From Erigeron canadensis (lineage: Eukaryota; Streptophyta; Magnoliopsida; Asterales; Asteraceae), in the NCBI RefSeq assembly GCF_010389155.1, contig NC_057768.1, positions 49,970,101-50,034,100 of the forward strand: DNA of 64,000 bases, read 5' to 3'. The position numbers and the translations under genes were made by a program. The notes under the pieces are model-generated. The model did no database searches. It saw nothing but the letters and a program-made list of their open reading frames with translations, and was not told the origin of the DNA. Below, in pieces: positions 1-11,261 of the stretch (positions are counted from its first letter, which is position 1; each line of letters begins with the position of its first letter).

Positions 1-313
1 ACATTATGGTTATATCCATTTATAATATTTCAATAACAAAAATTACATACATTTTTTATATATATTTTTGGTTTTGAAGTTTTAATTAAAATGCCCGGGT
101 TAAAACCGGAGTTATTAACTAGTTTGGTGTGAATATAAAACATGTTGGGAGGCTGTTGGTGCTTAGTTTTTTTCTTTTAGTTAACATATTATGTAGATAT
201 GAACTTGTCTTCATGAATTTTTATATTTTATATTGATACATATCATTATTTTTAGGGTGATAACGTTTTAATGTTTTACAGTTAACATAGTATATATTTG
301 TTCATATATATAG

Positions 314-1795
314 GAATGCCAAACATGCCAAATATTTATGCAAAGGACTTCATTGAGGTGTTGGAAAAGAAGCATGCTTCCGGAACTTACAAAGAAATGG
401 TGAAAATTATTTGAACTGCCTTAACTTTCACACAAATTAATAAGATCTAATTTAATTAGAAATCTAGCTTTTCTTTTTTATTTCTTAACTCGGATAAGAT
501 TCTACTAGCAGGTTATATATGTCGAATCGTGTGAGAGTGGAAGCATATTCGAAGGCCTGTTGAATGAAAATATGAACATTTATGTAACAACAGCTTCAAA
601 CGCAGAGGAAAGTAGTTGGGGAACTTATTGTCCTGGTATGAAGCCGCCTCCTCCACCTGAGTATGACACTTGCTTAGGCGATTTGTATAGTGTCTCCTGG
701 ATGGAAGACAGGTATATATATATGTCTTGTTGGCCTCATAATTAATTTGTATAACATATATATTTATATATAATAAGCGTGTAGTGATGAAAGTTTCTTT
801 GGGTCACAGTGACAAACAAGAAACTAAAGAAGAATCATTGGAACAGCAATACAAAAAGGTTGGTGTCAATATTTTCGTGTAAAGAAAATGCAGCGCACAT
901 TTTCTATAATTATTAAGTTTAAAAAGCAAGCATGTGTGAATTGTGATAGGTAAAGGTGAGGACTTACAATGATAACAGCTCTGAAGGATCTCATGTGATG
1001 GAGTATGGTGCCAAGGAAATTAGTGTCCAGAGCATCTCTCTCTATCAAGGTTTAAGGGGCGGGTCATCTAATACTAGTAATATATTTACCAACCAAGACC
1101 AGCTGCACCCGCCTACTATCCCTATGGGAGTAGTAAATCAGAGAGATGCAGATCTTGTATATTTCCAAAGGAAGGTAACTTTTACATAAATTATAGTTAC
1201 ACGTACAGTTAAATCCTTTCTATGTTTGGATTTGTTGAAATAAATTATTATTATCTAATAGAAAATTAGTCGAGTCTTTTACTAATTAACATCTTATAGT
1301 ACGAGAAAATGACTGAAGGGTCGCAAGAAAAAGAAGACATGCAGAAGTTAATTAATGACATTAAGAATCATCGATCACATCTGGATACTAGTATTGATGC
1401 CATTGGGTCACATCTATTTGGCTCAGTCAATGGTCATGTGATCTTGACCTCTCTCCCAACCCAAGGAAAGCCGATTGTAGATGATTGGGGTTGCCTTAAA
1501 TCGATGGTCCGTATAATATATGTATATGTATATTTTCTTAATTTTAATGATTATTATTATATAAATTTTTGATTGGTGGCTAATTTATCTATATTTATAC
1601 CCACATATATAGGTCCGCATCTATGAGACACATTGTGGTGCATTGACAGAATACGGGATGAAACATATGCGGGCATTCGCCAACATTTGTAACAAGAAGG
1701 TCAGTGAAGAAGCAATGAAGGTTGCTGCTGTTGATACTTGCAGTAAGCACAATGTTGGACAGTGGAGTCCTTCAAAGAGAGGATATAGTGCTTGA
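314..1795 (+). CDS. VPE: Vacuolar processing enzyme (legumain, C13 cysteine protease), 3' exons; 5' part outside window
   Basis: Six exons join without a frame break: 314-399, 512-711, 810-858, 950-1174, 1300-1506 and 1613-1795, about 315 codons ending in RGYSA and a stop. All introns are GT-AG. The second exon carries the C13 catalytic cysteine in [13 protein letters not shown] (Cys codon 530-532), followed by the family blocks [54 protein letters not shown] and [16 protein letters not shown]. The last blocks belong to the C-terminal prodomain that VPEs remove on activation. Family knowledge: VPEs cleave after Asn/Asp in the vacuole, mature storage and vacuolar proteins and act in programmed cell death. 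The catalytic His exon and the signal peptide lie upstream; bases 1-313 are intron. The protein is somewhat divergent (KPPPPP in the loop after the cysteine) but intact as far as visible. Confidence 0.95.
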
Positions 1796-1915
1796 TATAT
1801 CCTTCAAAGATATATTGAAAGCAAATTGTGTATATGATTATTGTCTACTCTTACAATTTCAAACATCTGTGGTTATAATACCAATATATATATATAATAT
1901 ATAGGAGGAAAGGAA

Positions 1916-2070
1916 TATGAGGCTGTTAGTCATCTAAGTTGGGTTAAAAACCTCTCACATGCCTTTTTTTAAACCATAAAAATCATGGGAGGCCAAACAT
2001 TTATTCAAAATATTAAAATATTGGTATGTGAGGGGTTTTTCACCCAAGTTGATAGCATAACAGCCTCATA
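1916..2070. mobile_element. Small MITE with ~48-bp terminal inverted repeats
   Basis: The first and last ~48 bp are imperfect inverted copies, starting TATGAGGCTGTTA and ending in its reverse complement, with a short AT-rich centre. A TA on each outer edge could be the target duplication. It lies about 120 bp after the VPE stop codon and so may fall in the 3' UTR or terminator region. No coding capacity. Confidence 0.75.
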
Positions 2071-2079
2071 CTCACTTTT

Positions 2080-2082
2080 CTC

Positions 2083-2128
<46 letters not shown>
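2080..2128. repeat. (AT)n(GT)n compound microsatellite
   Basis: An AT run passes into a GT run. The next MITE begins at its right edge, and AT/GT-like sequence resumes beyond that MITE, suggesting insertion into the microsatellite. Confidence 0.9.
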
Positions 2129-2510
2129 AGGGTGATAATCAAATGAGAAGGAAATTAAAATGAGAACAAATGAGAACACTTAAAAACTATATTTTGATGC
2201 ATTAAAAGTCCATAAAACTGACATAGTGCATAACTAATTATCATTATTTAAGTGTTTAACAACACATTGATCCGTCAAAATCGAAAAAATCTCGTTTTTT
2301 GTTGGATGCATCATATTGATGAATATGGGATGCACAAAAAAAAACGTGATTTTTTCGATTTTGACAGATCAATGCGTTGTTAAACACTTAAATAATGATA
2401 ATTAGTTAAGCACTATGTTAGTTTTATGGATTTTTAATGCATCAAAATGATGTTTTTAAGTGTTCTCACCGTTCTTATTTTAAAAGTGTTCTCACCGGAG
2501 TGTTACCCTA
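2128..2510. mobile_element. Palindromic foldback MITE, family TAGGGT...ACCCTA
   Basis: Almost the whole 383 bp folds on itself. The left arm contains AACACTTAAAAACTATATTTTGATGCAT-like sequence that returns inverted on the right, around a small centre near 2300-2340. Outer ends read TAGGGTGATAATC and GTTACCCTA. A related element with the same kind of ends is at 29532-29966. No ORF of its own. The 9-bp duplication expected for Mutator cannot be judged because the flanks are simple sequence; a TA duplication is possible. Confidence 0.85.
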
Positions 2511-2816
2511 TATGTGTATGTATATATACATGAATCAAATCATTGTAGATTTGGGTTTCATAAATAAATGTCAAAATCCATGTTTTTCCCTTTCAATTTC
2601 ATGCATGGTCAATAATACTTGTAAAATTGTACGAATTTGTAACTTCGTCTACCCGATTCCTTTGTGTTTAGTCAAAGTTCGACGTTTTATTTTCGGTGAT
2701 CCATTAATTACTGTACTTCCCCATATCAGTCTTTTACACTCATTTTGAGTTCTTACAGTAATATCTAGTGTGATGGATATTGCAAAAAAGAAACAAAACA
2801 AATACACATTTGTCTG

Positions 2817-3278
2817 TGTTGGTGCATTTTCAGGTGACAACTTCATTATAGAAGTTTATCTTGAGTCATTTGTATATGTAATTATTAAACGATACGTTTC
2901 GTATGTAATAAGGTCAAAAATGACTAAGTCAACCGGAGAGTTGACCAAGTCTAACTAGACCGATCTAGGTCTAGGTTGGTCTAGGTAGACCTAAGGTGGT
3001 CTAGCTAGACCTTGGCCAAAATTATTAGTATAAATAGGAGATTAGACCTTATGCTTAAGGGTGAATCTCTCTAGCTTTTTGTTCTCGTTTTCTCTAGTTG
3101 GGGGAGCTCGTGTCTTACTTGTTATTATTGAAGTATACAAGGCTCCGATTATCCCATCCATATATTGTTCGTGTTTATTGTATTGTTGATTGCTAGCTCG
3201 TGAGAATTTCCACACTCAATAGTTAGTTATCTAATCTCGTAGATTCGGTGGCTAGATTCGGTGGCTAATGGACTTACA
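2817..3278 (+). repeat. 5' LTR of the 2.8-kb retroelement
   Basis: 462 bp, TG...CA. It contains a cluster of GGTCTAG/CTAGACC palindromes at about 2955-3012 and a TATAAATAG promoter-like motif near 3031. A 13-bp tandem duplication (GATTCGGTGGCTA) near 3242-3267 is absent from the 3' LTR and accounts for most of the length difference. Confidence 0.88.
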
Positions 3279-3280
3279 AT

Positions 3281-3292
3281 TGGTATCAGAGC
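3281..3292 (+). other. Primer binding site, tRNA-iMet type
   Basis: TGGTATCAGAGC, two bases after the LTR end, is the standard plant PBS complementary to the 3' end of initiator tRNA-Met. Confidence 0.9.
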
Positions 3293-5168
3293 TTTGGATC
3301 GTGTGTTGGTTCGGGGTTAGAATTTTCAATAGTTGTGAGCCGATTTTCGGGTACGCTTCTTCAAGGTTTCCGGCGATTCGCTCGTACAAGGTCTAGGTCG
3401 ACCAAGGTCTAGCTCGACCTCCTTTGCCGATCAAGTAACTTTATTTCGATTCCTTGTCCTATAAATTCACTTCGGCTCATTTTGTAAGGATTTAGAAGGT
3501 TTAGTTTAAGTTAAAAGCTTTGAAACTCTTAGACTTGGTTTTTGAATTCAAAAATCTCTTGATTTTAGATTTGAAACTTTTGTCTTTCGAGTTTTGAACT
3601 TGTTAACTTGAACAATCTTAACTTCCTACAACTTTCTACACATGTTAAAGGACTTGTAATTTTGTTTAAGTTTTGGTTTGAACTTGTTTGAGATTGAACT
3701 TGTAACTCTATAGGTTTTGAGTTTGATCTCTGCCAATCAAGTTTTTGAACATGTAGACTTGAACAATTTTGGGTTCTAACTTAATATCATTTAAGTTTGG
3801 AACTTGTAAAGTCTTTGAGTTTCGGTTCTAAATTTAGATAATCTATGAGTCAATGACGACTCGAGGTCTATACTCTATAAAAGATTGTGAGAAAGATTAT
3901 AGGAAATTTAAGATCAGGCCAAAATGGTTGTTCTGACAAGGAGATACTGGGTGATCTGTTGATTGTATATGTGAACAACTATATCATGATATTGTTTTGG
4001 CAAGGAGTTATTGCGTTATCTCTTTATTGCATATTGGAACAACTGCGGGATGAAGTTAAGAATGGAATATGTACTAAAACCAAAACTAAACATATAATGT
4101 AGAGAAAAGGGGGGATAAAAATTTAAAACCTTTCATGATTTCTATACAAAATTCTGGTTGCTTTAAATAATGAAGATCATGATGTTTTGATAGAGTTCAA
4201 TCATGGTATCTTTTTGATTTTGAATCTGTGTGACATGTGTCCGACCTAACTTTTGGATCAAAGGCGCCTGATTATAGATTAAGTGATTCAGATGAATCAG
4301 ATGAGGATTAAAGACTAGGGTTGAAAGTTGATTAAACTGTAGATGATGCTGAGCATGTGTTTGGGATTTTGTCTTAGAGCTTTTGGGATGAAATTAATCA
4401 TTTGTAGCCAAGTAGTTGATGATCAAACCTTTATTTTATGCCAATGATGTAGAGATAATTAATCTGGTAACTAGTGAAGGGGTTGCAGATTAAGTGGTTC
4501 TCTATGTATTTTGGAGATACTTACCTTGAGGGGGAGATTTGATACAAAAGATGTCAGGTGATTGGTGGATTTGTGAAGTTACAAGACAAAGTCAGACACT
4601 ATTGGTTGAAGACATGGGTCTTGTGAATGTTGCATATGTGAAATTTATGTTAAGAAATTTCTTATCTTTGTGGGAGCTGATTGTTGGAGATTCAACTTCT
4701 CTGTCATGTCATTTAAGAATGAAGATCAAATGGATTGAGCTATGTTGGCTTGCATGATATCTGTTATTGCTCTGGGAATCGACGATATTTGGATTGCTTG
4801 GAAGCAATGATTTATGGATTACTGCATGATAATATTGCTTAGAGCTTAAGTTGGAGATGGTTACTGTTGAAAGGGAGAGTTACAATCTGTTTATTGGATT
4901 TATTAGTTGTCATAAGGATACAAAAATTTTGCAATTTGAAAATTAGTGTGCAGCGCATGAAGATCAAGTCTTACCGGAAAAAAAAAACCCTGATATCATT
5001 GGTTAAATCGAAGTCTGTTGATGCAGATTTTTTAACTAATGATTGTCAGAATTGATGGCAATAGTCAAGGGGTGTCCGTTTGTGCATTTCTGTTACTATT
5101 GCTTACGCATTACAAGTGAAGACTTTGAAGATCATTGAAAACTTCTAAATGCTGATGTCAAGGGGGAG

Positions 5169-5624
5169 TGTCGGTGCATTACCGGGTGACAACATCATTA
5201 TAGAAGTTTACCATGAGTCATTTCTATATGTAATTATTAAACGATACGTTTCGTATGTAATAAGGTCAAAAATGACTAAGTCAACCGGAGAGTTGACCAA
5301 GTCTAACCAGACCGGTCTAGGTCAAGGTTGGTCTAGGTAGACCTAAGGTGGTCTAGCTAGACCTTGGCCGAAATTATTAGTATAAATAGGAGATTAGACC
5401 TTATGCTTAAGGGTGAATCTCTCTAGCTTTTTGTTCTCGTTTTCTCTAGTTGGGAGAGCTCGTGTCTCACCTATAATCGTTATTATTGAAGTAATACAAG
5501 GCTCTGATTATCCCATCCATATATTGTTCGTGTTTATTGTATTGTTGATTGCTAGCTCGTGAGAGTTTCTGCACTCAATAGTTAGTTATCTAATCTCGTA
5601 GATCCGGTGGCTAAGGGACTTACA
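5169..5624 (+). repeat. 3' LTR of the 2.8-kb retroelement
   Basis: 456 bp and nearly the same as the 5' LTR, including the palindrome GGTCTAGCTAGACC at 5350-5363 and the TATAAATAG motif. Substitutions such as TTTCAGG versus ACCGGG near the start show moderate age. Confidence 0.88.
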
Positions 5625-5824
5625 ATCTGGATGAGGGGTTTCCACCTCTAAACATACAATGCATCAAATGGGTACATGGGATGAGGGGTTTCCATCCAAT
5701 TACCTTACAATGCATCAAAGCTTAATAAACAGTGTGGTTTATATAAGTGCAAAGACTCTCATTTTGTATTATAAAACTATCAACTACATCATAGTGACGA
5801 TATAAAAAGATGGATTTAAAAAAA

Positions 5825-7077
5825 GGCTTTTCGTTTGTAAAGGTACTGAAGTTGTACTTTTTTACTTTAGGAGGTATCAATCTTTAATTTTTATATATCA
5901 TGGGTTATGTTTTGTAAAACACCGTCTATGTTAGCATATGTTAAAACCGGGTAGTAGTATTTGTAATAATAGTGGTTTTTTCATTAATTTAATTATATAA
6001 AATCCATCGTGGCTTTTATCTTCTTTATATATATCCCCAACCCTAATCCCAAACAGAACCCTTAACTCCCAAATTGTAAATTACGATCAAAGAGAGAATC
6101 CATCTTCTGCCATGTTGAGATGTTCTGATAATCCATTCTCTTCCCTCTCCTTGAACATACAACCACTCACTTTTACTCTTTCTCTCCTTGAAATCCGACC
6201 GGACACCACCAATCGCCGCCCCTCGTCGGAAAAACAGGGTACACCCCAAAACGCCACGAAAATCATCTTCATCATCATCTAATCAACATCGGACAACCAC
6301 CCAACCACCCGATGCTATCTCTGCCGCCACCCGATGCTCCGCCGCCACTCTGACATCCGGCCATGAGTGGGTCACCACAAGCCACCACTGTCCTCCAACA
6401 CCACTCCTTGGTTATTTTCGGTTTTAAACAAAACCCATCAAAAGCAATCTTCTCTTTTGTTGTTATATACATCTGTTGTATATATATAGCTTTACCATAT
6501 ATTACTTTTTTGTTGTTGATGAAAACAGATATTATTTATTTTTTCTAGATTTCTTTATTAATTTCAAATTGATGTTTGTATGTTGTTAAGAAAAGTAGAT
6601 TTGGAATTGAATGTATAGGTGGCGGATTTTTGTTGAATTAAATTCAATGGATCAATGAATTGAAAATCCTGTTGTTATTTGATTGCCAATGATAAAGAAA
6701 ATCATTAGTATGGTAATTTTCCGTTGTTGATTGAATTTTGGTGGATAAGGTTTTGTTAGTGTTATTTAGTATATGGATTGTGTAGTGTTATGATCTTGTG
6801 TATTTGGTGTTGCTGAAAAATATGAATGTCTAATTTTGAGTACTAAAAAGAAAATTCATCCCACCAAATTTTTTTTGCATGCGTGATGGTCAAAGGACAC
6901 GGTGGAGGAAACACACACAAAACCATGTACACCTGAGCTTCTAAAACTTGATAGTGGTTTTTGCCCCCTACAATATGCCGTGTTTTACAATATATAACCC
7001 ACAATATACGAAATTAAAGATTGATACCTCCTAAAGTAAAAAAGTACAACTTCAGTACCTTTACAAATGAAAAGCCC
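5825..7077. mobile_element. Mutator-like element with captured cargo (Pack-MULE candidate)
   Basis: Inverted repeats of about 100-120 bp (5825-5935 and 6970-7077) begin GGCTTTTCRTTTGTAAAGG. The 9-mer TTAAAAAAA occurs directly outside both ends (5816-5824 and 7078-7086). A 9-bp duplication with long TIRs is the Mutator hallmark. No transposase is present. The interior at about 6020-6430 is much richer in GC than its surroundings and looks like a plant 5' UTR and N-terminal coding stretch (pyrimidine-rich leader, then Pro/Thr/Ser-rich frames on + and Gly-rich frames on -). No frame is clearly a known protein, so a captured gene fragment is an inference. Confidence 0.8.
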
Positions 7078-7228
7078 TTAAAAAAACAGTCTAAGCCATA
7101 TATAGCATAGTGTCTAAAGTTTGGGTTTGAAATCCCAACCGTCGGCGTATTTGGCTAATAGACTTTAATGCTGATTTCTTGAGTTTTTTTTTTTAAAGAA
7201 AGGAAAAGATTGTAAAGGATTTTAAAAT

Positions 7229-7445
7229 GGGTTAAGTATCTGGAAGTGTAAGTAACTTTTACATTTTTCCTATTATGTGAATGTAACTTTCATTTGGTTC
7301 ATTGTATGTAACTAACCTGCTAAATTTGAACGATTAATGTAAAAATTTTACGTTGACCAATCAAAAACTTCTACGTGGTAGCTCATATGGTGTGCCACGT
7401 ATACACTTTTACATTAATCGTTCAATTTAGCGAGATACTAAACCC
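7229..7445. mobile_element. MULE-type MITE, family GGGTTAAGTATCTGG, internally deleted
   Basis: The exact 9-mer TTTTAAAAT flanks both sides (7220-7228, 7446-7454). The left arm (GTAACTTTTACAT...ATTGTATGTAACTAAC) is present but most of the right arm is missing. The full-length relative at 56958-57250 has both arms. Confidence 0.85.
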
Positions 7446-7795
7446 TTTTAAAATTGGTTGTGTTCTTGAGTTTTATTTAAGAGAAGAAGAGAAAAGAAAG
7501 GGAAAGATTTAGAAGGAGAATCTAATACATTTTCTTTAAAATTCTTTCCTTCCATTTTGGGAATGATTTGGAAGGAAGGAAAATCTACCCTTCTCTTCCA
7601 TTCATCTCTCTTCTCCTCTTTCCCTTTCCTTTAAAAATTATCTCGAGAACACACTGTAAGTGGTTCATAAGAATCTGGTTCTATTATAGTGGGCGGTATA
7701 AATTTATGACTTCCTGTATTGGTGGAGTCGAGTAAGATACGTTGTTTTTTAATAGAGGCTGAGATGGTCAGGGAAAACTCATCATGATTATTAAA

Positions 7796-8085
7796 GGGAT
7801 AAGTATTCTAGAATGTAACAAACTTTGAACGAATGTCTATAGTGGGAAATAACTAAAGTTGTGTGTATTGTATGTAAACGACTCGAAATTATGTTTATAG
7901 TATGTAAGAAAATGTATCCGACCAATGAAAAGTTAACAAGTGGCAGCTATATAAGGTTGCCACGTATGTTTTCTTACATACAATAAACATAATTTCGAGT
8001 TGTTTACATACAATACACACGCCTTTACTTATTTCACACTATAGATATTCGTCCAAAGTTTCTTACATTTGAGGATACTAATCCC
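7796..8085. mobile_element. MULE-type palindromic MITE, family GGGATAAGTATTC
   Basis: 290 bp, nearly fully palindromic, ends GGGATAAGTATTCTAG and GATACTAATCCC, with an exact 9-bp target duplication ATTATTAAA (7787-7795 and 8086-8094). The centre carries a TGGCAGC...GTTGCCACGT motif. A second copy is at 14229-14514. No coding capacity. Confidence 0.9.
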
Positions 8086-8094
8086 ATTATTAAA

Positions 8095-10075
8095 ACCATC
8101 AGGTATAAATTCATCAGGTAATATTTAACTCTTACTTGATTAACGTAAATCATCAGGTTTAAAATGTTCAAACGGATTAAATCAGATGAATAGTGGTTGA
8201 TCATGCTACACACACAGAACTATTGTATATAGGAGATTCTATTACGTACCAGGGATTCATTACAATGTTGCAAGAGGGGATTTCGCTTCAGTGAAATAAG
8301 ACAAGATCCACTGCCATGTAATCTAATATATTGATTGAAGGGGTATGACTGGATATTAAGCAACAAAATGAGCATGTAAGTTAGTGTCAAAATCAAGCAA
8401 TGATATTTAGAGAATTTGAGGTTGTTAGGAGATGGAAGTGAAGCTTTAACAAACCAAGGCCTCAGGTGACCATACAGGCCCAGAGCCCATATCCTAACCA
8501 GCAACTTAGGTTTAGCCCAGCTAAGGGCAGGTCTCTTTGATTATTATACAGGTAAGATGTGGCCATTTCAACCGATTTACAACTGTAAGATGACTTCAGT
8601 CTGCCGATTTGGGTTACATCTTTATCTCTAACGGGTTACATATATTGAAAGAAGTGTAAAAAAAAATCCTGATCTAACACATTAAAAATCCGAATATTGC
8701 ATTCAAATGCATATGCTTTCCTAATCTGTTTTATTGCAAAAAATTAGATTATTATGATAGTGACTTGGTTTTTCGCACTAGCATTTGGTTTATTATTTGC
8801 TTTAATAGAGTTTATAGATACTGAGAGTGCCGAGTAAATTGTGGGGGTTGTCCACGATCGAAAAGTTTAACCTTGTTAAAATATGAAAACACTTGCTATA
8901 TATATTCATACGTAGCACAATAGATGGACAAAATTTGTTTTAGCTAGCAACCCAATTTTTCTTGATAGCGGGAAAATTTGTTTACCAGGCAACCCAATAT
9001 GCCCCGATCGTGGTGTCCCATAGTATATATTAAAACTTTAAGTCGTTAACCAAGTTTCCTGAACCACCCACTTTGCCACGTCTAGTAAAAACAAAAAAAA
9101 ATATCTGTGAAGAAAGTATATGTTACCATCCTTCAATAAACGAGCAAAAAATTACGCCGGAGATGCTCGAGTTGGCAGTTGACCAACAATGGTATATAGA
9201 AGATATGCAAACCAAACAATATCCTACGAAAGAAACATTAAGCTCAAAGTCTAGAAACATAACCTGAACTGAATTACACAAAGTCCAGCCAGACCGTAAT
9301 TTTAATTCAACAATCAATAAACTTAAATGAACAGATTGTCTCAATATATACTTATGAAGCTTTAGATAATATACTAAAAGAAAAAGAACCCTGAAGTTAA
9401 GGTCACATGTGTTCTACTAAAACAACCTATTTCTCCATCGAACAACACATTTAAAGCATTCATTTTTGTTCCTTATTTACCTGAGGGTTTTCATTAACTA
9501 ATATGCTTTTAAGTTAGTATATACTAATAATGCATAAGATTAATTAGAAACTGAAAAAGAACCAAAAGATTCGTACCTTCTAGTTACAGGTCTTGGACAA
9601 TCTCCTGGCTGATAAAGCATGTAAACAATACTCCACATCTGATCTTGGCCAGACATATGACTATATGAGGAGCTGCAATGAGACCGGCCCTGGTAACACT
9701 TACTAGCACGCAAAGATGGAATGAGTCATTCAGTCAAACCCACTGTTTGCTATGCATAAATGAACTACGAATAGAAGAGTACCCCCGCAATGCAGCGGCG
9801 GCAACGGGTGGTGGTGGTGGTGGCGGTGGCGGTGATGGAGGCAATTGGTGGCAGCAACGAGTAGTATAGGTTATTGATGTAAACGAGGTAGTGTAGTTAT
9901 TTTAGGAGTTAAGGTAGATGTTGTAAATTAATTTCATTAAAGATGATATAGGTATTTCAAGTGGAGATGTTAAATAGTAAATTGAAGGGAAAGACATTTG
10001 GTTGTTATCAACTACTTAGTTGAATATAGGAGGGAACAAATGCGAGATAAACCTTCTTCGCACATTTATTAATCT
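8095..10075. other. Intergenic, no supported gene; GC-rich GGT-repeat patch
   Basis: Several short reading frames occur on both strands (8220-8504, 9073-9267, 9123-9344) but none matches a family I recognise. At 9778-9855 a GC-rich patch with GGT/GGC repeats follows GTACCCCCGCAATGC. It resembles the reverse complement of the Helitron-like 3' ends at 51.7, 52.8 and 54.0 kb. A possible minus-strand exon at about 9583-9690 is discussed among the rejected items. Confidence 0.5.
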
Positions 10076-10077
10076 AT

Positions 10078-10378
10078 AAAGTTAATTGCAGGATTCGTCC
10101 TTGTGGCTCATTTTCGTGGTTTACATCCATCCTCAAAAATTTTAGTGAAATAGGTCCAAACTACTGAGTTTGTTGCGAGTTACATTCTTGAAGAGGGATG
10201 TAACCCAAGAAAATGAACAAACCGCAAGGATGTAACTCGAAACAAAACTAACTGTATCAGGCATATAATTCGCAATAAAACTAAGCAGTTTGGACCTATG
10301 TCACTTAAGTTCTTGAAGATGAATGTAAACCACGAAAATGAACAGATTACATGGATAAATCTTGCAATTAACTCTATA
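10078..10378. mobile_element. MITE with ~95-bp inverted ends (AGTTAATTGCA)
   Basis: Both ends share AGTTAATTGCARGATT, CATTTTCGTGGTTTACAT and TAGGTCCAAACT in inverted orientation. The short repeat CTATA occurs just outside both sides and may be a target duplication. No ORF. Confidence 0.75.
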
Positions 10379-10964
10379 CTTAAAATAAAAAAGACACATA
10401 AGGTGTTACGAAAAAGGAAAGTGAAATTGGGGCCTGTTGCTCTTCAATATATACGTAGATAGATATATAGCACTGTGATAATTTATTAGAACAGATTATC
10501 AGAAACAAATGATGATCATTCTTCGCAAACTCTTTGCTTCTTCTCTTAATAATCACACAATAACATAGACATTAAACTTAAGCGTCTGGAAAAATTAAAT
10601 CGAAACAACAAAGTTAAAGAAGAAGAACCCCTTACAAAAACCTGTCGAAGCAGAATATGTTGATAGCATAGCAGCTCTGGGAAGTGAATTACGGCTGTTA
10701 ATGCTCATTCTAATTACTATTTAACCCAAAACAGGCCTTTGAGGAGGAGGAGATGAAAAAAAGTTAGTTTTACTTTTTTATTTTATTTTTTTTCCTGCAT
10801 AAACACAGTCATCTTTACTCGTGTACAGTATTAAACAAATTTTCTCACTTTCCTAACATTTTATCTTTAAAAACCTAAAATATCCTTAGCTTTCAATACA
10901 TCCAAAACTCACCCATTACATCAATTCAAAATATCCCTAAAATATAATTCTATTCAAGCCATTA
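10379..10964. other. Intergenic, no supported gene
   Basis: AT-rich sequence before the SINE. One possible minus-strand start exon (ATG at 10708, GT donor after 10642) cannot be connected to a recognisable protein. Confidence 0.4.
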
Positions 10965-11138
10965 GAGGGATAGCCTAGTGTTTGGGAGTTTTCAACTTTG
11001 TGTTTTCTTCGTAAAGGGTCATAAGTTCAAATCTTGCACATCCCAATATGGTAAAGGGCCTTACCAAGATTCAAACACGGAGCATCAAAGTTGGGGGTGT
11101 TAACCATTTATCCGTTGTCTTTCAAAAAAAAAAAAAAA
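10965..11138 (+). mobile_element. tRNA-derived SINE
   Basis: A box-A-like TAGCCTAGTGTTTGGGAG near 10971 and a box-B-like GGTCATAAGTTCAAATC at 11017-11033 are followed by a short body and a 15-base poly(A) at 11124-11138. Known family feature: internal RNA polymerase III promoter and 3' A tail. A clear target duplication was not found. Confidence 0.75.
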
Positions 11139-11261
11139 CTCTATACATTCAAAGTTTCAAACTATAAATTTCATTTATTTATTAATTTAAATAATTCTAC
11201 ATAATGTACATATAATAATATTCATGAAGTTATTTAACAAACATCATTCAATAAATTAAAA

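Larger units (their letters stand above)
2817..5624 (+). mobile_element. LTR retrotransposon relic with two LTRs, probably Copia-like and non-autonomous
   Basis: Two highly similar direct repeats (2817-3278 and 5169-5624) begin TGTYGGTGCATT and end TTACA. A primer binding site follows the first and a purine tract AGGGGGAG directly precedes the second. Flanking 5-mers GTCTG and ATCTG differ at one base, consistent with an aged target duplication. The 1.9-kb interior has no long ORF. It holds only frame-broken stretches (around 3887-4102, 4539-4757 and 4867-5055) that I cannot assign to gag, integrase or RT domains. The initiator-Met type PBS and short interior fit a deleted Copia-like or non-autonomous element; the lineage is inference. 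Confidence 0.85.

Noticed and set aside
6043..6472. Overlapping ORFs on both strands (RRGAAIGGVRSD, PPIAAPRRKNRV).
   Set aside because: Part of the Pack-MULE cargo. No strand or frame is clearly the original coding one, so no CDS is called.
9583..10708. Possible minus-strand gene with a start exon at 10708-10642 and an exon around 9690-9583 (HMSGQDQMWSIVYMLYQPGD).
   Set aside because: Both pieces have plausible splice sites, but the phases do not join to an open protein without choosing unlikely acceptors, and neither is a domain I recognise.
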